NCBI RefSeq assembly: GCF_025869515.1
Contig: NZ_JAOZVR010000114.1
Span: forward strand, 1 to 33,233
Reading direction: 5' to 3'
DNA from: Ferrovibrio sp.
GTDB lineage: Bacteria; Pseudomonadota; Alphaproteobacteria; Ferrovibrionales; Ferrovibrionaceae
Length of the DNA stretch: 33,233 nucleotides
Shown here: piece by piece, positions 24,742 through 32,975 of the stretch
How positions within the stretch are numbered: the first letter of the stretch is position 1
Layout: each line of letters opens with the position of its first letter
Notes under the pieces: generated by a model
The model's database searches: none
The model's input: only the letters and a program-made list of their open reading frames with translations
Told to the model about the DNA's origin: nothing
Made by a program: the position numbers and the translations under genes

Positions 24742-26181
24742 TCAGGGCCAGACTACCTTGCCGGGATTGAGGATGTTGTCAGGATCGAAGGCGCGCTTGA
24801 TTTTGCGCATCATCTCGATCTCGACCGGCGACTTGTAGTGCACGATCTCGTCGATCTTCATGCGGCCGACGCCATGTTCGGCCGAGATCGATCCCTGCAT
24901 GCCATGGGCGATGTCGTGCACGATCTGGTGCACCGCATCCCAGTGCTTGAGGAATTCCGTACGCTCCCAGCCGACCGGCTGTGACAGGTTGAAATGCACG
25001 TTGCCGTCGCCGATATGACCGAAGGCGATGACACGCGAGTCCGGCAGCAGCGCTAGTACAGCCGCGCTGGCCTGCTCGATGAAATCGGGCAGGCTGGAGA
25101 CCGGCACCGAGATGTCGCATTTGATCGAGCCGCCCTCGGGCTTCTGCGAACTGGACAGCAGTTCGCGCAGCTTCCAGAAGGCGGCGCGCTGGGTATCGGA
25201 CTGTGCGATGGCCGCATCCAGCACCAGGCCCTTCTCAAAGCCATCCGCCAGGACGGCTTCCATGGTCTCGCCGATATTGCCGTCATCGCGACCCGACGAG
25301 AATTCCATCAGCACATACCAGGGGTGCCGTTCGGCCACCGGGTCGACAGTGCCCGGATTGTGCCTGAGCGCGAAATCGAGTGAGAGGCGCGAGATCAGTT
25401 CGAAGCCGGTCACCTGTCCGCCAGTGGCGGCCTTGGACAGCGCCAGCAGTTCGATGGCCGCCGACGGGCTGGGAATCGCGGTGAAGGCGGTCGCCATCGC
25501 CTTGGGCAGCGGATGCAATTTCAGCACGGCGGCGGTGATGATGCCCAGCGTGCCTTCGCCGCCGATGAACAGGTCTTTCAGCGCATAGCCCGTATTGTCC
25601 TTGCGCAGGCCGCGCAGGCCGTTCCAGATCTGCCCGTCGGCCAGCACCACTTCCAGGCCGAGCGCCAGCTCGCGGGTGTTGCCGTAGCGCAGCACAGCAT
25701 TGCCGCCGGCATTGGTGGACAGGTTGCCGCCGATGGTGCAGCTGCCTTCCGAACCGATGGAGAGCGGGAACAGGCGGTCGACCTCACGGGCGGCCTGCTG
25801 CACCTGCTGCAGGATGCAGCCGGCTTCCACTGTGATCGTGTCGTTCAGCGGGTCGATGGCGAGAATCCTGTTCATGCGCTGCAGCGACAGGATGATCTCG
25901 TCGTTGCTCATGAAAGGGATATTGCCGCCGACCAGGCCGGTATTGCCGCCCTGCGGCACCAGCTTGGTCTTCGTCTCGCGCGCCAGCCTGATGATCGCTG
26001 CCACTTCCGCGGTATTGGCCGGGCGCAACAGCATCGGCGAATTGCCGACATAGAGATCCCGCTGTTCGCGCAGATGCGGCGCCAGGATATCGGGATCGGT
26101 GACCCAGCCCTTCGGGCCGACCAGGTCCTTGAAGCGGTCGAGCAGGGCGGCGGAAAGCGGTGTCGAGAGCGGTGCGTTCAT
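24742..26181 (-). CDS. FAD-linked 2-hydroxyacid dehydrogenase (GlcD / D-2-hydroxyglutarate dehydrogenase type)
   Basis: This 479-residue flavoprotein oxidises a D-2-hydroxyacid to the 2-oxoacid and passes electrons to an acceptor. The FAD-binding PCMH domain (about residues 35-215) contains KLVPQGGNTGLVGGNIP and SIGSEGSCTIGGNLSTNAGGNAVLRYGNTRE. The C-terminal oxidase domain contains the substrate/metal motif GHIGDGNVHFNLS and the terminal EHGVGRMK...NPGKV. The D-2-hydroxyglutarate, glycolate and D-lactate dehydrogenases of this family cannot be separated here. ATG 26181 lacks a clear ribosome site. A GTG at 26217 overlapping the upstream Sua5 gene is an alternative. The gene probably depends on cotranscription with tsaC and is convergent with the TRAP permease. 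Confidence 0.92.
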   Translation of the reverse strand: MNAPLSTPLSAALLDRFKDLVGPKGWVTDPDILAPHLREQRDLYVGNSPMLLRPANTAEVAAIIRLARETKTKLVPQGGNTGLVGGNIPFMSNDEIILSLQRMNRILAIDPLNDTITVEAGCILQQVQQAAREVDRLFPLSIGSEGSCTIGGNLSTNAGGNAVLRYGNTRELALGLEVVLADGQIWNGLRGLRKDNTGYALKDLFIGGEGTLGIITAAVLKLHPLPKAMATAFTAIPSPSAAIELLALSKAATGGQVTGFELISRLSLDFALRHNPGTVDPVAERHPWYVLMEFSSGRDDGNIGETMEAVLADGFEKGLVLDAAIAQSDTQRAAFWKLRELLSSSQKPEGGSIKCDISVPVSSLPDFIEQASAAVLALLPDSRVIAFGHIGDGNVHFNLSQPVGWERTEFLKHWDAVHQIVHDIAHGMQGSISAEHGVGRMKIDEIVHYKSPVEIEMMRKIKRAFDPDNILNPGKVVWP

Positions 26182-26206
26182 GGCAGTGATTTTAGCTCTC
26201 TGGCGG

Positions 26207-27139
26207 CTAACGTCCACGGGCTGCGCGGGTCAATCTGTCGTTGATGGCAAGACCGAGGCCCTGCTGGGGAATCGGCATCACCGCGATGCTATCCAGACCT
26301 GCGACATGATCCAGTGCATGCAGGCCGGCATAGAGCCGGGCGGCGGCTTCGCCCAGGTCGCCGCGTTCGCTGAGCGGAAACACCGTGGCATAGCCGGGCG
26401 GCGGCTTGCCGAAGCTGAGCAGACCTTCGCGTGGGCCATGTGGCGCCGCAGCATTCAGGCGGACCGGCAGGCGCGGCGCATAATGTTTCAGCAGCATGCC
26501 GGGCGACTGTAATGCCTTATCGGCGGGCTGTGTGAGGGCCTCGCCCAGCACGGCCTCGATGTCTTCGCTCGCGATACCACCCGGCCGCAGCAACGTGGCG
26601 GTGCCGCCGGTCAGGCCGATCACGGTGGACTCCAAGCCTACGTTGCACGGCCCGCCATCCAGCACGGCGATCTCGGGCCCCAGGCTGTCGCGCACATGCT
26701 GCGCCGTGGTGGGCGAGACATGGCCGGAGCGGTTGGCGGACGGGGCGGCAACCGGGCGGCCAATGCGAGCCAGCAGGTCGCGGGTGACGGGATGCGCCGG
26801 CATGCGCAGGGCCAGCGAGGGCAGGCCGGCCGACACCGCCGGGGCCACCGGGCAGTCGGCACGGCGCGGCAGCACCAGGGTGAGGGCCCCGGGCCAGAAG
26901 GCGGCGATCAGTCTGCGGGCGCGGTCGTCCACCGTCACCAGCGCATCAAGCTGCGCCGGGTCGGCGACATGACAGATCAGGGGATTGAAATCGGGCCGGC
27001 CCTTGGCGGCGAAGATCTTCGCCACGGCCTCCGCATCGGTGGCATCGGCCGCAAGGCCGTAGACGGTCTCGGTCGGGATGGCGACCACATCGCCATGCCG
27101 CAGCCGTTCGACAGCCTCTGAAATCGTTACGTCAACCAT
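26207..27139 (-). CDS. tsaC: L-threonylcarbamoyladenylate synthase (Sua5/YrdC/TsaC)
   Basis: The enzyme makes threonylcarbamoyl-AMP from threonine, bicarbonate and ATP, the first step of the t6A modification at position 37 of ANN-decoding tRNAs. The 310-residue protein is the long Sua5 form. The YrdC domain (residues ~1-195) has IPTETVYGLAADAT, the KGRPDFNPLICHV substrate motif, and PSANRSGHVSPT. A linker follows, including SPGMLLKHYAPRLPV, and then the C-terminal Sua5 domain. ATG 27139 has AGGATTGGGC just upstream; the TTG two codons earlier is rejected. The gene is divergent from the acyl-CoA dehydrogenase and precedes the flavoprotein gene with little gap. Confidence 0.95.
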   Translation of the reverse strand: MVDVTISEAVERLRHGDVVAIPTETVYGLAADATDAEAVAKIFAAKGRPDFNPLICHVADPAQLDALVTVDDRARRLIAAFWPGALTLVLPRRADCPVAPAVSAGLPSLALRMPAHPVTRDLLARIGRPVAAPSANRSGHVSPTTAQHVRDSLGPEIAVLDGGPCNVGLESTVIGLTGGTATLLRPGGIASEDIEAVLGEALTQPADKALQSPGMLLKHYAPRLPVRLNAAAPHGPREGLLSFGKPPPGYATVFPLSERGDLGEAAARLYAGLHALDHVAGLDSIAVMPIPQQGLGLAINDRLTRAARGR

Positions 27140-27248
27140 GCCCAATCCTGATCTGGCCGAGTTTTAGCCTGCGGGCCTTGGCCTTGCTAGCCATCCCGGA
27201 CCATATTATCCCTGCGCTTTTAGAACAGCAGTGGTCAGGGAGACCGAG

Positions 27249-29042
27249 ATGGACTACGTCGCCCCCGTCAAAGACATGCGTTTCACGCTCGAGCATATCG
27301 CCGGGCTGGCCGATCTGGCCCAGCTGCCGGGTCTGGAGAATGCCGAAGCCGAAACCGTGGTCGCCGTGCTGGAAGAGTCGGCCAAATTCGCCGCCGGGGT
27401 GCTGTCGCCGCTCAACCGCGGCGGCGATCAGCATGGTGCCAGGGCCGAAAACGGCGTGGTACGCACCGCGCCGGGCTTTGCCGATGCTTACACGAAATTC
27501 GTCGCGGGCGGCTGGAACGGCATGCCCTTCCCGGAAGAACTCGGCGGCGGTGCGATGCCCTGGGCCGTCACCATGGCGGCGCAGGAAATGGTGCAGGCGG
27601 CCAACCTGTCTTTCTCGCTCTGCCCGCTGCTGACCCAGGGCGCGATCGACGCGATCATGGCGCATGGTACCGATGAGCAGAAGGCGATGTATCTGCCCAA
27701 GATGGTGTCGGGCGAATGGACCGGTTCGATGAACCTGACCGAGCCGCAGGCCGGCTCCGATGTCGGTGCGCTGAAATCCAAGGCGGTGCCGGTCGGCGAC
27801 GGCACCTACAGGATCAGCGGCAGCAAGATCTTCATCACCTATGGCGAACATGACATGGCGGATAACATCATCCACCTGGTGCTCGCGCGGCTGCCCGATG
27901 CACCGGCCGGCACCAAGGGCATTTCGCTGTTCATCGTGCCGAAAGTGCTGGTCAACAAGGATGGGTCGTTCGGCAAGCGCAACGACCTGCGCGTGGTGTC
28001 GCTGGAACACAAGCTTGGCATCCATGCCAGCCCGACCTGCGTGATGAGCTACGGCGACAACGGCGACTGCGTCGGCACTCTGCTCGGCGCCGAGAACCAG
28101 GGCATGCGCTGCATGTTCACCATGATGAATAACGCGCGCCTCTCGGTGGGCTGCCAGGGCCTGGCGATTGCCGAACGTGCCTACCAGCAGGCCTTGGACT
28201 ATGCGGAACAGCGCAAGCAGGGCCGCCATCCCGGCATGAATGCCGAACAGCATGTGGCCATCATCGAGCATGCCGATGTGCGCCGCACGCTGATGCTGAT
28301 GCGCAGCCTGACCGAAGCCTGCCGCGGCCTGATCTACCTGAACGCCGCGTCTATCGACCGTGCGCATCACCACCCCGATGAAGCCGAACGCAAGGCCTCA
28401 AAGGCGCTGGTGGAACTGCTGACGCCGCTGTCGAAAGCCTGGGCCACCGATATCGGCTGCGAAGTGGCGTCGATGGGCGTGCAGATCCATGGCGGCATGG
28501 GCTTCATCGAGGAAACCGGCGCGGCCCAGCATTACCGCGATGCCCGTATCCTGCCGATCTATGAAGGCACCAACGGTATCCAGGCCATCGACCTGGTGAC
28601 GCGCAAGCTGCCGCTCAATGGCGGCGAGACAGTGAAGGCACTGTTCGCGCAGATTGCGGCGACAGTGACAGAGACTGCGAAAGCCGGCGACAGCTTCGCA
28701 ACCATCCATGCCAACCTGGATGGCGCGCTCAAGTCGCTCGGCAAGGCGAGCCAGTGGATCGGCGGCCAGTTGGCGAAAAATCCGGAAGCAGCGCTGGCCG
28801 GCGCGACGCCGTATCTGCGGGCGTTTGCCACCACGGTCGGTGGCTGGCTGCTGGCGCGCCAGGCGCTGGCGGCGAAAGCCGAGATCGCCAAGGGCGGCAC
28901 CGATCCGTATTTCACCGCCAAGATTGTGTCGGCGCGGCTGTTTGCCGATCAGGTGCTGACCAGCGTCGACGGCCTGTGCCGGTCTGCCACCGATGGCAGC
29001 GCCAGCCTGGCCGAGGTGACGCCAGAGCTGCTGCGCGCCTGA
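27249..29042 (+). CDS. Acyl-CoA dehydrogenase, long form with extra N- and C-terminal domains
   Basis: FAD-dependent alpha,beta-dehydrogenation of an acyl-CoA thioester. At 597 residues it is longer than the ~380 of short ACADs. It belongs to the group with an N-terminal cap (MDYVAPVKDMRFTLEHIAGL) and an added C-terminal domain (about 470-597), which includes DmdC-like methylmercaptopropionyl-CoA dehydrogenases and many fatty-acyl enzymes. Core motifs are MNLTEPQAGSDVGALKSKA, KIFITYGEHDM, HGGMGFIEETGAAQHYRDARILPIYEGTNGIQAIDL, with Glu439 as the catalytic base. ATG 27249 has GGGAG 8 bp upstream. No etf or thiolase gene is adjacent, so the pathway is unknown. Two large inverted repeats follow the stop. 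Confidence 0.94.
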   Translation: MDYVAPVKDMRFTLEHIAGLADLAQLPGLENAEAETVVAVLEESAKFAAGVLSPLNRGGDQHGARAENGVVRTAPGFADAYTKFVAGGWNGMPFPEELGGGAMPWAVTMAAQEMVQAANLSFSLCPLLTQGAIDAIMAHGTDEQKAMYLPKMVSGEWTGSMNLTEPQAGSDVGALKSKAVPVGDGTYRISGSKIFITYGEHDMADNIIHLVLARLPDAPAGTKGISLFIVPKVLVNKDGSFGKRNDLRVVSLEHKLGIHASPTCVMSYGDNGDCVGTLLGAENQGMRCMFTMMNNARLSVGCQGLAIAERAYQQALDYAEQRKQGRHPGMNAEQHVAIIEHADVRRTLMLMRSLTEACRGLIYLNAASIDRAHHHPDEAERKASKALVELLTPLSKAWATDIGCEVASMGVQIHGGMGFIEETGAAQHYRDARILPIYEGTNGIQAIDLVTRKLPLNGGETVKALFAQIAATVTETAKAGDSFATIHANLDGALKSLGKASQWIGGQLAKNPEAALAGATPYLRAFATTVGGWLLARQALAAKAEIAKGGTDPYFTAKIVSARLFADQVLTSVDGLCRSATDGSASLAEVTPELLRA

Positions 29043-29058
29043 TTTCAGGGATATGAAG

Positions 29059-29085
29059 CCAGCATTGACGTTACGTCAGTGCTGG
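29059..29085. promoter_or_regulatory. 27-bp inverted repeat after the acyl-CoA dehydrogenase
   Basis: CCAGCATTGACGT and ACGTCAGTGCTGG (13-bp arms, one mismatch that would be G-U in RNA) flank a single T. There is no T-run after it. The tight one-base spacer and the core TGACGT-T-ACGTCA look more like a dimer operator than a hairpin terminator, since an RNA hairpin would lose pairs to form a loop. Transcript-end function is not excluded. Confidence 0.55.
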
Positions 29086-29111
29086 ACTTCCCCTGTCCGA
29101 GGCTTACCCTT

Positions 29112-29160
29112 GTCTGACGCAGACGTAAGCGTCAGACTGTGGCTTGATTTGCCTCCATAA
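29112..29160 (+). promoter_or_regulatory. Inverted repeat and leader upstream of the MBL-fold gene
   Basis: GTCTGACGC-N8-GCGTCAGAC (29112-29137) is a perfect 9-bp inverted repeat. It is followed by TTTGCCTCCATAA (29148-29160), which is identical to 21803-21815 upstream of the TRAP binding protein. It ends 19 bp before the GTG start of the hydrolase. It is probably an operator near the promoter, and the shared elements suggest the same regulator acts on the TRAP operon. Confidence 0.6.
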
Positions 29161-29179
29161 CAAAATCAGGACCAGACCC

Positions 29180-30313
29180 GTGGCCGATGTGCCCGCATCC
29201 CAGACTCTGGCATCAGAGTCCAAAACCGTTCCCGGCATCGACGGCACCGCCGTTTCAGACCAGGGCAGCCTGATCTATCCGTTTGATGGCAGGCCCGGCG
29301 ATGGCGAGGTGATGGAGATGCGGCCAGGCGTGCTGTGGCTGCGCATGCCGGTGCCGATCCCCGGCTTGGACTACATCAATCTGTGGCTGATCGAAGAGTC
29401 CGAAGGCTGGACGCTGATCGATACCGGCTTCAAGTCATCCAGGCTGCAGAAGATTTGGGACCAGGTGGTCGAGCAGCATCTCAAGGCCAAGCCGATCACG
29501 CGCATCCTCTGCACGCATTTCCATCCTGATCATCTCGGCCTGGCCGGTTGGCTGCAGCAGAAGTTCGATGCAGAATTGTGGATGACGTTCGGCGAGTGGA
29601 GTTTCGGCCGCATGCTGGAACTCGAGCAGATGCCCGACGTACCGGCCGATGTGATTGCCTTCTATCAGCGGCTCGGTTTCGATGCGGCGCAGATCGATGC
29701 GCTGAAGGCGCGCGGCTTTGGCAACTTCGCCAAGGCGGTGACGCCGATTCCGCGGGCGTTCCATCGTATCAATGAAGGCGACGATATCCGCATCGGTAAT
29801 CACGACTGGCGGATTATTGTCGGCAATGGCCATTCGCCCGAACATGCCTGCCTGTTCAGTCCGGTGCTCAATCTGCTGATCTCTGGCGATCAGGTCCTGC
29901 CGCGCATCTCGCCGCATATCGGTGTCTATCCGGGCGAACCGGAGGCGCGACCGCTGACGCAGTATCTCGACTCCTTTGCCAAATTCAGTGATCTGCCGGC
30001 CGACACACTGGTGCTGCCGGCGCATGGCGATCCTTTCATCGGTCTGCATCAGCGTATCGGCATGCTGCAGCGGCATCATGCCGTGCGGCTGGAGGCGCTG
30101 CTTGTGGCTCTGCAGCAGCGTCCGCATACCGTGATCGATACGTTGCCGCTGCTGTTTCGTCGCGATATCAAGGATCACATGACGCTGGCGGCCGGCGAGG
30201 CACTGGCGCATCTGCATCATCTGATGCATCAAGGCCGGGTGGTGCGTCGCCAGAATGCCGCCGGTGTGCTCGAATTCAGCCGCAGCAGTGCTGCCGATCT
30301 GGCCGCCCAGTAG
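29180..30313 (+). CDS. Metallo-beta-lactamase-fold hydrolase
   Basis: This 377-residue cytoplasmic protein of the MBL superfamily has metal ligands His113, His115, Asp117 and His118 in THFHPDHLG, a later GHSPEHACLF, the bridging Asp in ISGDQVLP, and AHGDPF near residue 290. The core is followed by about 85 residues that resemble the C-terminal helical region of MBL hydrolases acting on thioesters or similar small molecules. The substrate is unknown. The GTG at 29180 has AGGA 8 bp upstream. The longer frame from a TTG at 29144 would begin inside the regulatory region and is rejected. It follows an acyl-CoA dehydrogenase, so thioester-related work is possible but unproven. Confidence 0.88.
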   Translation: MADVPASQTLASESKTVPGIDGTAVSDQGSLIYPFDGRPGDGEVMEMRPGVLWLRMPVPIPGLDYINLWLIEESEGWTLIDTGFKSSRLQKIWDQVVEQHLKAKPITRILCTHFHPDHLGLAGWLQQKFDAELWMTFGEWSFGRMLELEQMPDVPADVIAFYQRLGFDAAQIDALKARGFGNFAKAVTPIPRAFHRINEGDDIRIGNHDWRIIVGNGHSPEHACLFSPVLNLLISGDQVLPRISPHIGVYPGEPEARPLTQYLDSFAKFSDLPADTLVLPAHGDPFIGLHQRIGMLQRHHAVRLEALLVALQQRPHTVIDTLPLLFRRDIKDHMTLAAGEALAHLHHLMHQGRVVRRQNAAGVLEFSRSSAADLAAQ

Positions 30314-30314
30314 G

Positions 30315-30355
30315 GCAGCGCCTTACAAATACCGCATTCACGCTGCATTTTTTTT
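30315..30355 (+). terminator. Intrinsic terminator after the MBL-fold gene
   Basis: GCAGCG (30315-30320) pairs with CGCTGC (30341-30346) around a 20-nt loop, followed by A and eight T (30348-30355). The stem is short and the loop large, but the T-run directly after the stop codon makes it a likely terminator. Confidence 0.65.
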
Positions 30356-30359
30356 CCAG

Positions 30360-30382
30360 GCCCGGCGCCACAAACGCCGGGC
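30360..30382. repeat. Hairpin GCCCGGCG/CGCCGGGC before the small exported protein
   Basis: A perfect 8-bp stem with a 7-nt loop, followed by TGTATCGTTT. It lies 24 bp before the next start codon. It may be a second weak terminator or a 5' mRNA structure of the 30407 gene. Confidence 0.5.
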
Positions 30383-30406
30383 TGTATCGTTTATTGAGGC
30401 ATGATA

Positions 30407-30856
30407 ATGAAACCTGTTTCCGCACTGGCCCTGGTGCTGGGCCTCGGCTTGTTGACGCTGTCCGCGCCGGGCTTCGCCCAGGCCTGCCGGCAGACACTGG
30501 ATATGACGCCGATGGGCGGGCAGAAGATGGTGCAATGCCATGAAGTGACCGAGATGCCGCAGAGCACGATCAATAATATGTGCCGCCCGGCGGGCGATCC
30601 GGCGGCCCGAACCGTATCCGAACAGCTGGATAAATGCCCGGCCGCCTATGCCGGCATCTGCGCCACGCCATTGCGCGTCATCCAGGCCAACATCCGCCGC
30701 ATGCAGGGCCTGCCGCCCGAGGTCGATAGCCAGGTGCCGGAAACCGCCATGATCAAGGCCTATTTCTACGATGGCATGCCGCCCAATGCGGCCGAGCAAT
30801 GCACCCGTAGCGGCGGTACCTGGACCGCCGCCAAAGCCCCCGCCCGGAAGAAATAG
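30407..30856 (+). CDS. Small exported protein with six conserved-looking cysteines
   Basis: I do not recognise this 149-residue protein. A clean signal peptide (hydrophobic core residues 5-19, cleavage near GFA|QA) sends it to the periplasm. The mature chain holds six cysteines (QACRQ, VQCHE, NMCRP, DKCPA, GICAT, EQCTR), which could make three disulphides. It ends in SGGTWTAAKAPARKK, a basic tail. The second ATG of the pair 30401/30407 is preferred because GAGG (30396-30399) is 7 bp before it but only 1 bp before the first. It stands alone between a terminator and the SDR gene. Confidence 0.78.
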   Translation: MKPVSALALVLGLGLLTLSAPGFAQACRQTLDMTPMGGQKMVQCHEVTEMPQSTINNMCRPAGDPAARTVSEQLDKCPAAYAGICATPLRVIQANIRRMQGLPPEVDSQVPETAMIKAYFYDGMPPNAAEQCTRSGGTWTAAKAPARKK

Positions 30857-30939
30857 GCGGCTCGGCTTTTCCCTGCCCCCGAAGTGGCGCTAGACTGGCG
30901 AAAACGCGCCAGCAGGGCGCGACATAAGGGGAGGCAGGC

Positions 30940-31782
30940 ATGACCGAGGCAATCAAGACCGGGTCGCTCAAGGGCAAGACGCTGTTCATCACCGGCGCCA
31001 GCCGCGGCATTGGCCTGGCGATCGGCCTGCGGGCGGCAAAAGACGGTGCCAATATCGTCGTCGCCGCCAAGACCGTGGAACCGCATCCCAAGCTGGCCGG
31101 CACGATCTACACGGCCGCCGAGGCCATCGAAAAGGCCGGCGGCAAGGCGTTGCCCATCGTAGTGGATGTGCGCGACGAGGCCATCGTGGAAGCGGCCGTC
31201 ACCCAGGCCGTGGAGGTTTTCGGTGGCATCGATATCCTGATCAACAACGCTTCGGCCATCTCGCTGACCGGCACGCTGGAAACCCCGATGAAGCGTTACG
31301 ACCTGATGCACCAGATCAATACGCGCGGCACATACCTGTGCAGCCAGAAATGTCTGCCGCATCTGCTGAAGGCTGAGAATCCCCATATCCTCAACCTGTC
31401 GCCGCCGCTGAACATGAAAGAGCACTGGTTCGCGCCGCATGTCGCCTACACGATGGCGAAATTCGGCATGAGCATGTGCGTGCTCGGCATGGCCGGCGAG
31501 TTCCGCCGCAAGGGCGTCGGCGTCAATGCACTGTGGCCGCGCACCGCAATCGATACCGATGCGATGAATGTGATCACCGGGCCGGAGCTGCGCAAGAAAT
31601 GCCGCAAGGTCGAAATCATGGCCGATGCAGCGCATGTGATTCTCACGCGTCCGGCGAAGGAAACGACTGGAAATTTCTTCATCGATGACGATGTGCTGCG
31701 CAGCGCCGGTCTGAAGGATTTCGCACGGTATCGTCACCCCGGCACGGCTGAAACCGACCTGATTCCCGATTTCTTCGTCTAG
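30940..31782 (+). CDS. Short-chain dehydrogenase/reductase, HSDL2-like
   Basis: This 280-residue NAD(P)-dependent oxidoreductase has the Rossmann motif TGASRGIG (18-25), DILINNASAI (98-107), Ser154 and the catalytic pair Tyr170-x3-Lys174 (YTMAK). The sequence NLSPPLNMKEHWFAPHVAYTMAKFGMS and the C-terminal NFFIDDDVLRSAG are typical of the hydroxysteroid-dehydrogenase-like-2 (HSDL2) subgroup, linked to lipid metabolism but without a settled substrate. ATG 30940 has an excellent GGGGAGG site. Length is that of the HSDL2 SDR domain without the sterol-carrier domain found in animals. Confidence 0.92.
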   Translation: MTEAIKTGSLKGKTLFITGASRGIGLAIGLRAAKDGANIVVAAKTVEPHPKLAGTIYTAAEAIEKAGGKALPIVVDVRDEAIVEAAVTQAVEVFGGIDILINNASAISLTGTLETPMKRYDLMHQINTRGTYLCSQKCLPHLLKAENPHILNLSPPLNMKEHWFAPHVAYTMAKFGMSMCVLGMAGEFRRKGVGVNALWPRTAIDTDAMNVITGPELRKKCRKVEIMADAAHVILTRPAKETTGNFFIDDDVLRSAGLKDFARYRHPGTAETDLIPDFFV

Positions 31783-31935
31783 GCGTTGCAGTCACTTTAG
31801 CCGCACTTCGTGTGCGTCTGGCGACCGGCAAAGGTCTTGTGAGATTTATGCGATATCGCGCGGCGCGTTGGCAGCGCAACGCCCTGTATCCCCATGTCTT
31901 CCGGCGGTTTCGCCCGCCAGCTCCGTTCTGGCAAT

Positions 31936-31960
31936 GGAACCATCGGTCCTTGCGGCCGTT
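31936..31960 (+). promoter_or_regulatory. EcfG-type general-stress promoter
   Basis: GGAAC (31936-31940), 16 bases, then CGTT (31957-31960). This matches the GGAAC-N16/17-CGTT consensus of the alphaproteobacterial general stress sigma factor EcfG. It is about 80 bp upstream of the glycine-zipper lipoprotein, with a run of small envelope/stress proteins behind it, the sort of genes commonly found in this regulon. The rest of the 260-bp gap 31783-32042 shows no gene. Confidence 0.65.
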
Positions 31961-32042
31961 TGTATGCGCACAGTGCAGAGCGGTGTGCGAATGCGGGCCG
32001 GTCTGCCGAACCGGGGCCTTTTGGGGTCCCAAGGAGGCGACC

Positions 32043-32309
32043 ATGAACCATATAGCAAAGAACCGTCTGATGGCTGCGGCAGCTGTCGTTGCCCTGACCG
32101 CCGCAAGCGCCTCGCTGGGTGCTTGTGGCAACTCGACGTCCGACCGCGCGCTGTCGGGTGGCGCCATCGGTGCCGGCGTGGGCGCGGCGGGCGGTGCGCT
32201 GACCGGTAACACCCTCGGTGGCGCGCTGATTGGTGGTGCCGTGGGCGCCGCGGCCGGCGGCCTCACCGATGAAGACCAGATCAACCTTGGCAAGCCCGCC
32301 TGGCGCTGA
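32043..32309 (+). CDS. Glycine-zipper lipoprotein
   Basis: This 88-residue precursor has a signal peptide ending in the lipobox LGA-C (Cys28), so it should be lipid-anchored. The mature part is mostly a glycine-zipper region (GGAIGAGVGAAGGAL... GGALIGGAVGAAAGG) able to pack against or span a membrane. A short polar tail ends KPAWR. The family resembles small osmotically or stress-induced outer-membrane lipoproteins, but its function is unknown. AGGAGG lies directly upstream of ATG 32043. A longer in-frame upstream stretch is not coding, as it crosses the promoter. It is the first gene after the EcfG-type promoter. Confidence 0.85.
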   Translation: MNHIAKNRLMAAAAVVALTAASASLGACGNSTSDRALSGGAIGAGVGAAGGALTGNTLGGALIGGAVGAAAGGLTDEDQINLGKPAWR

Positions 32310-32338
32310 TGCGTCGACGGGGACTGTCGGGGGTGCCA

Positions 32339-32374
32339 CGGCCGCCGGCGGTTTGATCAGCCGTCGGCGGGCCG
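32339..32374. repeat. Strong hairpin between two lipoprotein genes
   Basis: CGGCCGCCGGCGG pairs with CCGTCGGCGGGCCG, with one G-U pair and one bulge, around a 9-nt loop. There is no T-run, so it is more likely an mRNA-stability or processing structure, or a partial terminator, within the stress cluster than a true end. Confidence 0.6.
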
Positions 32375-32423
32375 ATTACAGATTCCATCATTACCCAACC
32401 ACGACATAGAAAAGGACATCGTC

Positions 32424-32747
32424 ATGTTGACCCTCTCGCAGTTTTCCCGCAGCCTCGCCGTCGTCGCCATGCTGGGCGGCGCTGTTGCCGTCTCGGCCTG
32501 CAGTTCGACACCCAAACAGGAATCGACCGGCGAATACATCGATTCCGCCGCTATCACCACCAAGGTGAAGGCGGAGCTGGTCAAGGATCCGGTGACCAAG
32601 GCCGGCCAGATCAGCGTCGAAACCTTCAAGGACAGTGTGCAGTTGAGCGGCTTCGTCGACAGCGCGGCTTCGAAGGCGCGTGCCGAGCAGATTGCCCGCA
32701 GCGTCCAGGGTGTGCGCAGTGTGCGCAACGACCTGGTCGTGAAGTAA
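32424..32747 (+). CDS. BON-domain lipoprotein
   Basis: This 107-residue protein has a signal peptide with lipobox VSA-C (Cys26) and one BON domain (about 40-107): IDSAAITTKVKAELVKDPVTKAGQISVETFKDSVQLSGFVDSAASKARAEQIARSVQGVRSVRNDLVV. BON domains bind phospholipid or peptidoglycan, and OsmY-like proteins carry them in the envelope under osmotic stress. AAGGA precedes the ATG. It is probably transcribed with the neighbours from the EcfG-type promoter, though a private promoter in the preceding 114 bp is not excluded. Confidence 0.92.
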   Translation: MLTLSQFSRSLAVVAMLGGAVAVSACSSTPKQESTGEYIDSAAITTKVKAELVKDPVTKAGQISVETFKDSVQLSGFVDSAASKARAEQIARSVQGVRSVRNDLVVK

Positions 32748-32760
32748 GGAGCGGGCTGCC

Positions 32761-32970
32761 ATGCCAATGGGCCGTGTACTGGGCGCGATTGCGCTCGCAG
32801 CCGGCGTCATTCTGCTCATCTTCGGGCTGAATGCCTCCGACGCGCCGATGGAGCAGCTCTCGGAAACCCTCACCGGACGTTATAGCGACCATACCATGTG
32901 GTATCTGGTCGGCGGCGCCGCAGCGGCCTGCGGCGGGCTTGTCCTGCTGCTGCTTGGCCGCAAGGCCTGA
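32761..32970 (+). CDS. DUF3185 family small membrane protein
   Basis: The 69-residue protein has two membrane helices (about 6-22 and 47-66) joined by a polar loop, SETLTGRYSDHTMW. This matches the DUF3185 pattern of GxxLLxFGxNASxS...FTGxxxDxxxW followed by a second helix. Function is unknown. It starts 13 bp after the BON gene stop, with AAGGAG upstream, so the two share a transcript. A good terminator follows. Confidence 0.88.
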   Translation: MPMGRVLGAIALAAGVILLIFGLNASDAPMEQLSETLTGRYSDHTMWYLVGGAAAACGGLVLLLLGRKA

Positions 32971-32975
32971 TCAAA

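Noticed and set aside
31812..32042. Upstream extension of the glycine-zipper lipoprotein frame
   Set aside because: It crosses the EcfG-type promoter, lacks protein-like composition, and would bury the lipoprotein signal peptide. AGGAGG precedes ATG 32043.
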